From Ulvibacter litoralis (GTDB lineage Bacteria; Bacteroidota; Bacteroidia; Flavobacteriales; Flavobacteriaceae): a DNA stretch of 64,000 nt. The notes below the pieces were generated by a model that searched no databases, was not told the origin of the DNA, and worked only from the letters and a program-made list of their open reading frames with translations. Where the stretch lies: positions 1-64,000 of the forward strand of contig NZ_FNBA01000007.1 of assembly GCF_900102055.1 (NCBI RefSeq). Direction: 5' to 3'. The translations under genes and the position numbers were made by a program. Positions 37,306 to 46,590 of the stretch are shown here, in pieces; within the stretch, counting starts at the first letter, position 1; every line of letters begins with the position of its first letter.

Positions 37306-37382
37306 CACATTATAAAGCTGAAATTGGGGAGTTTCAGTATTGAACCTGTGAGGATGTTACATCTAAGCAGGTTTCTTTTTTA
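37306..37382 (+). ncRNA. Candidate small RNA, two hairpins and T tract
   Basis: Hairpin one is CTGAAA with TTTCAG (loop TTGGGGAG) at 37318-37337. Hairpin two, at 37343-37373, is AACCTG ... GATG-TTA-CATC ... CAGGTT with a symmetric internal loop, then TTTCTTTTTT. A near-match -7 box TAAACTTG is at 37298. It ends exactly at the fabH stop on the other strand, so it could be antisense-related. No open frame is convincing. Confidence 0.4.
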
Positions 37383-38390
37383 TTACCACTCTATAATTAC
37401 ACTTCCCCACGTAAATCCACTACCAAAAGCAGCTAGAACGACTAAATCTCCTTCATTAATTTTTCCTTTTTCCCAAGCTTCGGTTAAAGCAATAGGAATA
37501 GATGCTGCGGTTGTATTTCCATATTTTTGGATGTTATTATAAACCTTATCGTCTGGCAATTTCATTTTTTGCTGAATAAATTGAGAGATTCTCAAATTTG
37601 CTTGGTGTGGAATTAGCATGTCAATATCGGCTACATTCAATCCATTTGCAGCCAATCCTTCTTGAATGACTTCAGCAAAACGAACAATCGCGTGTTTAAA
37701 TACAAATGTTCCATTCATATGTGGGTAGTACGGAATATCTTCTTGTGGGTTTTCAGCAATAATCTCTGGCACCCAATGTTGTGTACTAGGTCCTTCTAAA
37801 GCCAATTCGTCTTTATGCGCCCCTTCACTATGCAAATGTGTTGATAAGATTCCACCTTTTCCAGTTTCATTCCTAGAAACAACAGCAGCTCCAGCTCCAT
37901 CTCCAAATATTACAGAGACACCTCTTCCGCGGGTTGTCATATCCAGACCTCCACTGTGATTTTCACTTCCTATCACCAAAACATGCTTGTACATTCCTGT
38001 TTTTACAAATTGATCTGCTACCGACATTGAATATACAAATCCGCTGCATTGATTACGCACATCCAAAGCTGGAATGGTTCGCATTCCCATAAGCTCTTGA
38101 ACCTGCACACCTCCTCCCGGAAAGTACATATCTGGACTTAAAGTAGCAAAAACAATCATATCGATATCGTCTGGTTTTAACCCTGCACGATCTAAGGCAA
38201 TTGTAGCTGCCTTCACTCCCATGATAGACGTTGAATTTCCATCACCTTTCTTTATATGCCTTCGCTCCTTAATACCTGTACGTTCTTGTATCCAAGCATC
38301 GTTGGTATCCATTAATTTTGAAAGGTCATCGTTGGTAACCACATTCTCAGGAACGTAGCTCCCTAAACCCGTAATTTTTGATGTATACAT
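37383..38390 (-). CDS. fabH: 3-oxoacyl-ACP synthase III
   Basis: 335 residues. The catalytic triad is visible: Cys in LDVRNQCSGFVYSM, His in MLIPHQANLRISQ, Asn in YGNTTAASIPIAL. GRGVSVIFGDGAGA is the family glycine-rich loop. FabH condenses acyl-CoA with malonyl-ACP to start fatty acids, and often uses branched primers in this phylum. It stands outside the usual plsX-fabH cluster, so it may be a second copy. Confidence 0.93.
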   Translation of the reverse strand: MYTSKITGLGSYVPENVVTNDDLSKLMDTNDAWIQERTGIKERRHIKKGDGNSTSIMGVKAATIALDRAGLKPDDIDMIVFATLSPDMYFPGGGVQVQELMGMRTIPALDVRNQCSGFVYSMSVADQFVKTGMYKHVLVIGSENHSGGLDMTTRGRGVSVIFGDGAGAAVVSRNETGKGGILSTHLHSEGAHKDELALEGPSTQHWVPEIIAENPQEDIPYYPHMNGTFVFKHAIVRFAEVIQEGLAANGLNVADIDMLIPHQANLRISQFIQQKMKLPDDKVYNNIQKYGNTTAASIPIALTEAWEKGKINEGDLVVLAAFGSGFTWGSVIIEW

Positions 38391-38528
38391 TATTTAATAT
38401 TTAAACTAGCATAGCAATATAAGTATTCGGAAGAACAGCAGGAAACTTTTATTGGAAATCTATTATGCTTGCATAGTTAATGAATTGTGAGTAATTCTAA
38501 TATTAAGTATCTTTTCAAAAAAAAACCT

Positions 38529-40982
38529 ATGAAAAACCTTTCCAGCATTTTTTGTTTCTTACTTTTTTCTATTCCTTTTTTTGCACAAGACAAATTAACC
38601 TACCAACAACCTCCTGAAGAAATTTTATCCCTTGTGGATGCTCCATTGGCTCCATCGGTTTTTATAGACAGTAAAGGGGAAAATGTTGTGTTGCTGTATC
38701 GCGATGCGTATAAATCTATTTCAGAATTGTCTGAAACTGAACTGCGCCTTGCTGGATTACGAATCAATCCCAAAACCAACATTGGTAGCAGAACAAATTA
38801 TTATAACAATCTCAAGGTAAAAAAAGCCAGCGACAAAGACGCAAAAAGCATTTCTGGGTTACCTAACAACGCTAGACTCTCGAGTTTTGATCTATCTCCT
38901 AACGAAAAGATGTTTGCTTTTTTAAACACTACTGCTTCAGGAGTGGAAGTTTGGGTGTTAGATATTGAAAAAGCTTCCGCCAAAAAGCTTACTCCAGCTC
39001 AAGTAAACGCGAATATGCGAAATGCAATCACTTGGTTCGAAGACAGCAAGAACTTACTTGTAAAAATGCTTCCGAAGAACAGAAAAGAATTAATAAACAC
39101 CAGTGAAGCGGTTCCTGAAGGCCCTACTGTATCTGTAAGCGAAGGTGAAAAAGCGCAAAATAGAACGTATCAAGATTTATTAAAAAACCCGAACGACGAA
39201 CAAAATTTTGAACAGTTAGCCTATTCAGAAATTAAAAAGGTAAGCATCGATGGTACGATTACCGATTTCTTACCACGCAATATGTATAACGATATTAGTT
39301 TCTCTCCCAATGGGAAATTTGTAATGATTAGTCATATTAAAAGACCTTTTTCATACCTAGTACCATATTACAGATTCCCTTTTGAAAGTAATATTTATGA
39401 CACTTCAGGAAAGTTGTTACAACAAGTAAATGACGTGGCATTAAGTGAAGTTCGCCCTAAAGGATTCATGGCTACACGAACAGGCAAAAGAGACATGGAT
39501 TGGCGAGATGACAAACCTGCTACTTTATATTGGGCAGAAGCTTTGGATAGTGGTGACCCAGAAATTAAAGTGGAATATCGCGATGCGATTTATGAGGTTG
39601 CTGCTCCGTTTATAGGCAAACCAAACCTCTTATTAAAAACTAAAAATCGATTTTCTGATATCGATTGGGGTACCGATAACATTGCTATGGCGTACGATTA
39701 TTGGTGGAACGATCGCAATGCGAAAACCTATCAATTTAACCCTTCTAATGCTTCGGAAACACCTATCATCGTTCATGACCGCAATTATCAAGATCGGTAT
39801 AGTCATCCTGGAACTTTCGTGAAAAAGAAAAATCAATATAATCGTTCGGTATTAGAGATTATTGATGGTTCCTTATTTGCTATGGGTGATGGTTTTTCTG
39901 AAAAAGGACAATTCCCTTTTGTTGATAAATTCAATCTTAAAACTCAAAAAGCAGAACGCATTTACGAATCTAAATTTACCGATAAGCTGGAAGATTTACG
40001 TACTGCCATCGATATGAAGAAAGGAAAAATATTGGTGCGTATCGAATCTCAAAATGAATACCCTAATTACTTCTTTAGAAACATCTATAAAGAAAACGAT
40101 CTTACACCGGTTACCTCTTTCGACAACCCATACAAAAGCTTATCGAGCGTGCATAAAGAAGTGATTTCTTATAAACGTGACGACGGACTCGACTTACAAG
40201 GAACCTTGTATTTACCTGTGGGATACGATATGGCTAAAAAAGAAAAAATGCCGATGATTTTATGGGCGTATCCAAGAGAATTTAAGGATAAAAACAGTGC
40301 TTCTCAAAACACCACGAATCCGAACGAATTTATCTATCCGTATTATGGCTCTCCTATTTATTGGGTAACTCGTGGTTATGTGGTATTAGATGACGCGGCT
40401 TTTCCTATTGTTGGTGAAGGCGACGAACAACCTAACGATACGTTTCGGTCACAGTTGGTTGGAAATGCAAAAGCAGCTATTGATGCCGTAGATGCCTTGG
40501 GATATATTGACCGTAATCGCGTAGGTGTTGGTGGTCATTCGTATGGTGCTTTTATGGTCGCAAACCTTTTGAGTCATAGTAATTTGTTCGCTGCCGGAAT
40601 AGCACGCAGTGGTGCTTACAATAGAACACTTACTCCTTTCGGATTTCAAAGTGAAGAGCGTAGTTATTGGGATTCACCCGAAACGTATTACACAATGTCA
40701 CCTTTTATGCATGCCGATAAAATGAAAACACCATTGCTTTTAGTACACGGAGAAGCCGATAATAATTCGGGTACGTATCCGCTACAAAGCGAACGTTATT
40801 TTAATGCATTAAAAGGACTTGGAGCAACCGCTCGATTGGTGATGTTACCGAAAGAAAGTCACGGATATCGTGCAAAAGAAAGTATACTTCATCTTTTATG
40901 GGAACAGGACACTTGGTTAGAAAAGTATGTGAAAAATAGAGAAGCAAACCGTATTTCACCTTCTTCAGAATTAAAAAAGTAA
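38529..40982 (+). CDS. S9-family serine peptidase (glutamyl-endopeptidase-like)
   Basis: 817 residues from the ATG at 38529, which begins a signal peptide (MKNLSSIFCFLLFSIPFFAQ). The GTG at 38487 lies upstream of a TATCTTTT promoter-like box and is rejected. The beta-propeller half is followed by the hydrolase with Ser671 in GGHSYGAFM, Asp in LVHGEADNNSGTYPLQSER, and His in KESHGYRA. It resembles the S9D glutamyl peptidases of chloroplasts and Bacteroidota. Probably periplasmic. Confidence 0.9.
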   Translation: MKNLSSIFCFLLFSIPFFAQDKLTYQQPPEEILSLVDAPLAPSVFIDSKGENVVLLYRDAYKSISELSETELRLAGLRINPKTNIGSRTNYYNNLKVKKASDKDAKSISGLPNNARLSSFDLSPNEKMFAFLNTTASGVEVWVLDIEKASAKKLTPAQVNANMRNAITWFEDSKNLLVKMLPKNRKELINTSEAVPEGPTVSVSEGEKAQNRTYQDLLKNPNDEQNFEQLAYSEIKKVSIDGTITDFLPRNMYNDISFSPNGKFVMISHIKRPFSYLVPYYRFPFESNIYDTSGKLLQQVNDVALSEVRPKGFMATRTGKRDMDWRDDKPATLYWAEALDSGDPEIKVEYRDAIYEVAAPFIGKPNLLLKTKNRFSDIDWGTDNIAMAYDYWWNDRNAKTYQFNPSNASETPIIVHDRNYQDRYSHPGTFVKKKNQYNRSVLEIIDGSLFAMGDGFSEKGQFPFVDKFNLKTQKAERIYESKFTDKLEDLRTAIDMKKGKILVRIESQNEYPNYFFRNIYKENDLTPVTSFDNPYKSLSSVHKEVISYKRDDGLDLQGTLYLPVGYDMAKKEKMPMILWAYPREFKDKNSASQNTTNPNEFIYPYYGSPIYWVTRGYVVLDDAAFPIVGEGDEQPNDTFRSQLVGNAKAAIDAVDALGYIDRNRVGVGGHSYGAFMVANLLSHSNLFAAGIARSGAYNRTLTPFGFQSEERSYWDSPETYYTMSPFMHADKMKTPLLLVHGEADNNSGTYPLQSERYFNALKGLGATARLVMLPKESHGYRAKESILHLLWEQDTWLEKYVKNREANRISPSSELKK

Positions 40983-41006
40983 AAAAACATCATTGTCTAA
41001 AATGAA

Positions 41007-41033
41007 AAAAGGGCGCATATAATGCGCCCTTTT
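41007..41033 (+). terminator. Terminator after the second S9 peptidase gene
   Basis: A nearly perfect palindrome, AAAAGGGCGCAT-ATA-ATGCGCCCTTTT. The T run is short. Confidence 0.75.
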
Positions 41034-41172
41034 AAACAACCTAACCAATAAAATAATAGATTTAATTTTACTTTTTCATAGCAATTTTCTCTATTATCCC
41101 ACTTTATACAGCAAATATAGTGAAGCTGGCTAGGTTAAAATGTTAATAGGATAACCAAAGTTTTGTTAAAGT

Positions 41173-42483
41173 TTACCTAACGTAATTTTTATAATTATCA
41201 ATAACAACCTCAGCTCCAATATCGTGTAACAAATTATACAAACCAAAGAAGGTTCGGTTGATATACAAGAAATGTTCTGAACCACGATTTCCATTCATTT
41301 TTCGCAACTCTGTGTCTTTAGAATACTTATCACTCAAGTCTGCAATTTTTCCGAAGAAATTTTTATCTGAAAAATCAAAGGTTTCTGCATGAAATGGTTT
41401 TGTAAACAGACTTAGCATTTCATGAAAAAGAGCAGAGAAAAATTTAATTTCGTCTGGAGAATCATCTTCGTTTAAAATTTCCAATGCAAACATTTTTTCT
41501 GAAAATATTTCTGGATTGTTAATATTCTCAGGCTTCGCTAATTCAAAATAAGGATTGTAAAATGAATCTGGGACTACTTTAATACATCCAAAATCAATCG
41601 CAATTAAATTTGCTTCCGAATCCACTAAAAAGTTTCCTGGATGCGGATCGGCATGAATGCGTTTTAATACATGCATTTGATACATGTAGAAATCCCAAAG
41701 GGTCTGCCCTACTAAGTTTGCTTTTTCTTTGTCATTATTAATGGCTGTAAATTCTGAAAGATGCAAGCCCTCCATCCAATCCATCGTTATAATACGTGCT
41801 CCTGAAAGTTCTTTATAATAGGTAGGAAATCTCAAATTTGGAATAACAGAACACGAATTGGTAATTTCAATGCTTTGTGCTACTTCCAGAACGTAATCGG
41901 TTTCTTCGAGTAGCTTCCCTTCCATTTCCTGAAAATATTTATCGCTGTCTTTTCCTTTAATATTAAACATTTTCATGGCAATAGGCTTTACCATCGCCAA
42001 ATCGCTGCTGATGCTTTTCGCAACGCCTGGGTATTGAATTTTTACCGCAAGCTTTTTACCGTCCTTTGTAGCCTTGTGTACTTGTCCGATGCTAGCTGCT
42101 GCTGTTGCTTCTGCTTCAAAAGTATCGTATAAATCTTCTGGCGAGGCTCCAAAATACTGACGGAAGGTTTTTCGCACCAATGGCGCAGAAAGTGGTGGTA
42201 CTTGAAATTGTGACAATGAAAATTTTTCTACATACGCCTTAGGCATAATATTCTTTTCCATGCTAAGCATTTGCGCCACTTTTAAGGCACTTCCTTTTAA
42301 GCTTTTTAGTCCGTCGTAAATATCTTCCGCATTACTTTCATTCAATTCCTCTTTGGAAAGATCTGAATTCACCAGTTTTTTACTGTAATACTTTATGTAA
42401 TTTCCTCCAACTTTCACCCCTGTACTTACTAATTTAGAGGCTCTTTGAATTTTATTAGTGGGGATTGAATCTATTGTTTTCAT
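41173..42483 (-). CDS. ABC1/AarF-UbiB family atypical kinase
   Basis: 436 residues. The family Ala-rich loop is AEATAAASIGQVHKA, the nucleotide Lys lies in LAVKIQYPG, KxGQ-like LKGSALKVAQMLSM is near residue 60, the catalytic loop is RIHADPHPGNFLVD, and the metal site is AIDFGCIKVVP. Related proteins support quinone or lipid metabolism. It is 21 bp downstream of the TetR gene, so regulator and kinase form one unit. Confidence 0.9.
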   Translation of the reverse strand: MKTIDSIPTNKIQRASKLVSTGVKVGGNYIKYYSKKLVNSDLSKEELNESNAEDIYDGLKSLKGSALKVAQMLSMEKNIMPKAYVEKFSLSQFQVPPLSAPLVRKTFRQYFGASPEDLYDTFEAEATAAASIGQVHKATKDGKKLAVKIQYPGVAKSISSDLAMVKPIAMKMFNIKGKDSDKYFQEMEGKLLEETDYVLEVAQSIEITNSCSVIPNLRFPTYYKELSGARIITMDWMEGLHLSEFTAINNDKEKANLVGQTLWDFYMYQMHVLKRIHADPHPGNFLVDSEANLIAIDFGCIKVVPDSFYNPYFELAKPENINNPEIFSEKMFALEILNEDDSPDEIKFFSALFHEMLSLFTKPFHAETFDFSDKNFFGKIADLSDKYSKDTELRKMNGNRGSEHFLYINRTFFGLYNLLHDIGAEVVIDNYKNYVR

Positions 42484-42504
42484 ATACTGTTTTTAGAAAA
42501 TTAA

Positions 42505-43173
42505 TTACGCCATTTTCTCTTTCCACAAAAATTTTCCGAAGTCAAGAAGGCTTTCCAAGGGCTGTGTTTCAAACACATCGAAAATAGCTCGTACCGATTT
42601 TTCAATGGCTACGTCTGTATTTTCAAAAGCAGGAGAATCATCGTCCATCCAGAACTTTAATAAAAATAGGGTTTGTATCCAGGCACCTTCAGAAAATACA
42701 GTTTCAGATTGTTTTAAAAATGAAAGTGATTTTTCTTCGTTCGCCTCCGCAATTAATTCAGAAGCAAATCCTTTTACATACTTTCGAAGTCCTTTCAGTT
42801 GCACTAAATTTTTCATTATTTCCTTATGCTCTTTCAGTACAAACAATACGTAGCTTCTATTGGCTGTTAAGATTTCAAAAAACGTATAGAAAAAAGTGAG
42901 CATCTTCTCTTTATTGGTTAACGAGTCGTAGCCCTTACTTTTTTGAACCAATTGCATTGAATTGGTAAAAAAACTGTTCCAAATTTCTTTTTGAATTCCG
43001 TCAAATGAAGCAAATGAATCGTAGAATTCTTTTTCTGAAAAATTATGTTCTTTACAAAATTTATAGATGCTTTTCGGAAACATTTCACTTTCCATAACCT
43101 GTTTCATATAGGCATCTATAATGGTATCGGATGTGTTTTTTTGGGTTTTCTTGGTAACTTGTTTTGCAGCCAT
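42505..43173 (-). CDS. TetR-family transcriptional regulator
   Basis: 222 residues. An N-terminal helix-turn-helix (DTIIDAYMKQVMES ... IYKFCKEHNFSEKEFYDSFASF) fits a divergent TetR head. The all-helical C-terminal ligand domain follows. It probably controls itself and the ABC1 kinase gene behind it. The promoter is at 43218. Confidence 0.8.
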   Translation of the reverse strand: MAAKQVTKKTQKNTSDTIIDAYMKQVMESEMFPKSIYKFCKEHNFSEKEFYDSFASFDGIQKEIWNSFFTNSMQLVQKSKGYDSLTNKEKMLTFFYTFFEILTANRSYVLFVLKEHKEIMKNLVQLKGLRKYVKGFASELIAEANEEKSLSFLKQSETVFSEGAWIQTLFLLKFWMDDDSPAFENTDVAIEKSVRAIFDVFETQPLESLLDFGKFLWKEKMA

Positions 43174-43217
43174 GGTAATTGTATTTAAAGTATCTCGTTT
43201 AGAATCATTTAGAGACT

Positions 43218-43275
43218 CAAAGATACGAATTGTTTAACGTTTGTTTTTATTAGTGAAACAGAATGTTTTGTTAAA
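43218..43275 (-). promoter_or_regulatory. Promoter and possible operator of the TetR-ABC1 unit
   Basis: TATCTTTG (43225-43218, minus strand) matches TAnnTTTG. Just upstream GTTTAAC (near 43231) and GTTAAAC (near 43269) form a spaced inverted repeat that could be an operator. The second part is speculative. Confidence 0.4.
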
Positions 43276-43382
43276 CTTTACAAGACAAAAAACGCTGAAT
43301 TGTGACATGATGTCAGAGCTACATGAATTGGTACTTTATTTGTCTATACCTTTTCAGAAAAATTATTAAAACAATATATATT

Positions 43383-45272
43383 ATGAGCCAAGGAACTATT
43401 AACGTAGCGGTAGAGAATATTTTTCCGTTAATTAAAAAGTTTTTATACAGTGACCACGAAATATTTCTTCGTGAATTAATTTCGAATGCAACTGATGCAA
43501 CTCTTAAATTGAAGCATCTTACCAGCATAGGAGAAGCGAATGTGACCTATGGTAATCCGCAAATTGAAATTAAAATTGACAAGGAGAACAAACAACTTCA
43601 CATCATAGACCAAGGTCTAGGGATGACGCAAGAAGAAGTTGGAAAATACATTAATGAAATTGCTTTTTCTGGCGCTGAAGAGTTTATAGAGAAGTACAAA
43701 GATCAAAACGGAAAAGATGCCGGAATTATTGGGCATTTCGGTTTAGGTTTTTACTCTGCCTTTATGGTAGCTGAAAAAGTAGAAATCATTACTAAAAGCT
43801 ACAAGGATGAACCGGCTGCACATTGGACGTGTGATGGATCGCCTAATTATACGCTTGAAACTTCAGACAAAACCGACAGAGGGACTGAAATTATTCTTCA
43901 CATTGCTGAAGATTCGTTAGAATTTTTAGAGGAAGCTCGTATCAATGAGTTGTTGGTGAAGTACAACAAGTTTATGCCGATTCCGATTAAATTTGGAATG
44001 CGTACTGAAACCTTACCAAAACCTGAAGATGCGAAAGAAGAAGACAAAGCGCCAACAGTAGAGGTTGATAACATTATTAACAACCCTTCACCAGCTTGGA
44101 CAAAGCAACCTTCAGAATTAGAAGATAAAGACTATAAGAGTTTTTACCGTGAATTGTACCCGATGCAATTTGAGGAGCCTCTTTTTCATATTCACTTAAA
44201 TGTTGACTATCCTTTCAATCTTACGGGAATTCTTTACTTTCCGAAGATGACAAACGATATGAACATGCAGAAGGACAAAATCCAACTGTACCAAAATCAA
44301 GTGTTTGTTACCGATAATGTAGAAGGAATTGTTCCAGAATTTTTAACAATGCTTCGCGGTGTGATCGACTCACCAGACATTCCGTTAAATGTTTCTAGAA
44401 GTTACTTACAAGCAGACGGTGCTGTAAAAAAGATTTCAAGCTACATTACACGTAAAGTTGCCGATAAACTGAAGAGTTTGTTTAATGAAAGCCGTGAAGA
44501 TTTCGAAAAGAAATGGAACGACATTAAGATTGTTATTGAATACGGAATGCTTTCAGAAGAAAAATTCTTTGAAAAAGCACAAAGTTTTGCATTATACCCA
44601 ACCGTTGACGATACGTACTTCACTTTTGAAGAATTAAAAGAGAAGATTAAAGCGGCGCAAACAGACAAGGATGACAAGTTAGTTGTACTTTATGCTTCAA
44701 ACAAAGAAGAACAACACTCGTACATTGAAGCTGCTAAAGAAAAAGGATACGAAGTATTACTTTTAGATTCTCCAATTGTATCTCACTTAATTCAGAAGTT
44801 AGAAACAACCAATGAGAATGTATCTTTTGTACGTGTTGATGGAGATCATGTTGACAATCTTATCAAGAAAGAAGATACTACAATTTCTAAGCTTTCCGAA
44901 GAAGAAAAAGAAACACTTAAAACATACCTAACGGAAGTGATTCCTGCGGCAAAGTTTTCAGTGCAATTAGAAGCGATGGACAGTTCGGCAAACCCATTTA
45001 TGATTACCGAACCTGAGTTTATGCGTCGTATGAAAGAGATGCAACAAACAGGTGGTGGCGGTATGTTTGGTATGGGTAATATGCCAGATATGTACAACCT
45101 TGTGGTGAATACTAATAGCGAATTGGTTTCAGAAATTCTAAATACTAAAACGCAAAAGAAAAAAGAGCGTTTGGTGAATCAAGCGTTAGATTTAGCGAAA
45201 CTAAGTAAAGGCCTTTTAAAAGGTGAAGAGCTTACTGCATTTATAAAACGTAGTTACGAGATTATTAAGTAG
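43383..45272 (+). CDS. htpG: Molecular chaperone HtpG (Hsp90)
   Basis: 629 residues from the ATG at 43383 (MSQGTINVAVENIFPLIKKF). The earlier ATG at 43323 is upstream of a TACCTTTT promoter-like box (43347) and adds a non-family hydrophobic stretch. GHKL ATPase motifs are present: LRELISNATDAT, IIDQGLGMTQEEV, GHFGLGFYSAFMVA and DRGTEIILH. ATP-driven chaperone, cytoplasmic. Confidence 0.97.
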   Translation: MSQGTINVAVENIFPLIKKFLYSDHEIFLRELISNATDATLKLKHLTSIGEANVTYGNPQIEIKIDKENKQLHIIDQGLGMTQEEVGKYINEIAFSGAEEFIEKYKDQNGKDAGIIGHFGLGFYSAFMVAEKVEIITKSYKDEPAAHWTCDGSPNYTLETSDKTDRGTEIILHIAEDSLEFLEEARINELLVKYNKFMPIPIKFGMRTETLPKPEDAKEEDKAPTVEVDNIINNPSPAWTKQPSELEDKDYKSFYRELYPMQFEEPLFHIHLNVDYPFNLTGILYFPKMTNDMNMQKDKIQLYQNQVFVTDNVEGIVPEFLTMLRGVIDSPDIPLNVSRSYLQADGAVKKISSYITRKVADKLKSLFNESREDFEKKWNDIKIVIEYGMLSEEKFFEKAQSFALYPTVDDTYFTFEELKEKIKAAQTDKDDKLVVLYASNKEEQHSYIEAAKEKGYEVLLLDSPIVSHLIQKLETTNENVSFVRVDGDHVDNLIKKEDTTISKLSEEEKETLKTYLTEVIPAAKFSVQLEAMDSSANPFMITEPEFMRRMKEMQQTGGGGMFGMGNMPDMYNLVVNTNSELVSEILNTKTQKKKERLVNQALDLAKLSKGLLKGEELTAFIKRSYEIIK

Positions 45273-45298
45273 TCTTATTTAAGATAATTACACTCTTA

Positions 45299-45333
45299 AA
45301 ACCTCCTTCATACTATGTGAAGGAGGTTTTTTT
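45299..45333 (+). terminator. Terminator after htpG
   Basis: A 12-bp stem AAACCTCCTTCA with TGAAGGAGGTTT is followed by T. Confidence 0.9.
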
Positions 45334-45371
45334 ATGCTCAAAAATGAACCTATCTATTTGTCCTACAAATA

Positions 45372-45420
45372 AATACGTGATTATACGTATGGCAATTACT
45401 TAAAAACATAATTACCTTAG
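45372..45420 (+). promoter_or_regulatory. TACGTA palindrome promoter of the tail-collar pair
   Basis: TACGTGATTATACGTA lies at 45374-45389. The -7 box TACCTTAG (one mismatch) is at 45413-45420. Centre-to-box distance is 31.5 bp, and the first gene starts 35 bp after the box. Confidence 0.65.
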
Positions 45421-45454
45421 CTCTTGATTACTAACCAATTAAATCAAAAATATT

Positions 45455-45985
45455 ATGGAATCATTTATTGGACAAATTATGTTATTTGGAGGAAACTTTG
45501 CTCCAAGAGACTGGGCTTTTTGCGAAGGGCAGTTACTAGCGATAGCATCAAACCAAGCATTATTTTCAATTTTAGGAACTACTTATGGTGGGGATGGAAG
45601 AACAACTTTCGCTTTACCCGATTTACGAGGAAGAGTTGCTATACACGAAGGGACTGGACCAGGGCAACCTACTTACAGATTAGGCCAAAGTGGTGGAAAT
45701 ACTACAAGAACATTAAAGTATGAAAACTTACCACAAATCCCTGTGAAAGTAAGTTCTGCTAATGCCACACAAACTGCTGCAACAGCTGGCGCATCTATTG
45801 CTACACCTGGGACTACAGAAGGTCGTACATTTACAGCTACAGAAGGTTTTAATACAGCAGCACCAGATGTACAACTAAATCCTGCTACTTCTGGAGGCAA
45901 TAGTACTCCCATCAATAATATGCAACCTTATTTAGCACTTAGCTACATTATTTGTCTTCAGGGATTATTTCCTTCAAGAAACTAA
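45455..45985 (+). CDS. Phage tail-collar domain protein (first of tandem pair)
   Basis: 176 residues. The tail-collar fold covers residues ~7-60: GQIMLFGGNFAPRDWAFCEGQLLAI and GTTYGGDGRTTFALPDLRGRVAIHEGTGPG. The second half (IPVKVSSANATQTAATAG ... NNMQPYLALSYIICLQGLFPSRN) is the usual end of microcystin-dependent-protein-like (MdpB) members. There is no signal peptide and no phage gene nearby. It is 21 bp before its paralogue and shares its promoter. Biological role unknown. Confidence 0.9.
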   Translation: MESFIGQIMLFGGNFAPRDWAFCEGQLLAIASNQALFSILGTTYGGDGRTTFALPDLRGRVAIHEGTGPGQPTYRLGQSGGNTTRTLKYENLPQIPVKVSSANATQTAATAGASIATPGTTEGRTFTATEGFNTAAPDVQLNPATSGGNSTPINNMQPYLALSYIICLQGLFPSRN

Positions 45986-46006
45986 CTCTAAAAAAACTTA
46001 AATATT

Positions 46007-46537
46007 ATGAATGCATTTACAGGAGAAATATTATTATTTGGAGGGAATTTCGCTCCAAGAGGATGGGCATTGTGTAATGGACAATTAATGAGCATTGCTG
46101 ATAACTCGGCTCTTTTTTCATTATTAGGTACCATGTATGGCGGAGATGGACGCACTACATTTGCATTACCTGATTTACGAGGAAGAGCTCCTATACACTT
46201 TGGAACTGGACCGGGACAACCAACTTACAAACAAGGTAATAGCAGTGGTAACGCAGCAACACATATTACTACCGCAAATTTACCGCAAATCCCAGTGAAA
46301 GTAAGTTCGGCAAATGCCACACAAACTGCGGCGACACCTGGAGCTACCATTGCGACACCCGGAACAACAGAGGGCAGAACCTTTACTGCAATACAAGGTT
46401 TTAATACTGCAGCACCAGACATTACATTAAATTCAGCAAGTTCTGGAGGAAATGGGACTCAAGTAGATAACATGCAACCTTACCTTGCTGTTAATTACAT
46501 TATTTGCCTTTTTGGAATTTATCCTTCAAGAAATTAA
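46007..46537 (+). CDS. Phage tail-collar domain protein (second of tandem pair)
   Basis: 176 residues, same length and architecture as the first, roughly 70 per cent identical by eye. The duplication kept the C-terminal block IPVKVSSANATQTAAT nearly unchanged, while codons differ in many third positions, so it is not very recent. Ends at a strong terminator. Confidence 0.9.
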   Translation: MNAFTGEILLFGGNFAPRGWALCNGQLMSIADNSALFSLLGTMYGGDGRTTFALPDLRGRAPIHFGTGPGQPTYKQGNSSGNAATHITTANLPQIPVKVSSANATQTAATPGATIATPGTTEGRTFTAIQGFNTAAPDITLNSASSGGNGTQVDNMQPYLAVNYIICLFGIYPSRN

Positions 46538-46555
46538 CAAGGGAATTTAGATTTT

Positions 46556-46590
46556 AAAAGCCAATCTGTAACGGATTGGCTTTTTTTTTT
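46556..46590 (+). terminator. Terminator after the tail-collar pair
   Basis: Stem AAAAGCCAATC with GATTGGCTTTT and ten T. The T tract runs into the stop codon of the convergent methyltransferase gene. Confidence 0.9.

Noticed and set aside
43323-43383. Longer HtpG start at 43323
   Set aside because: It adds a hydrophobic stretch foreign to the family and lies upstream of a promoter-like TACCTTTT box.
45455-46537. Tail-collar genes as part of a prophage
   Set aside because: No capsid, terminase, portal, integrase or lysis gene is near, and the genes have a chromosomal regulon-type promoter.
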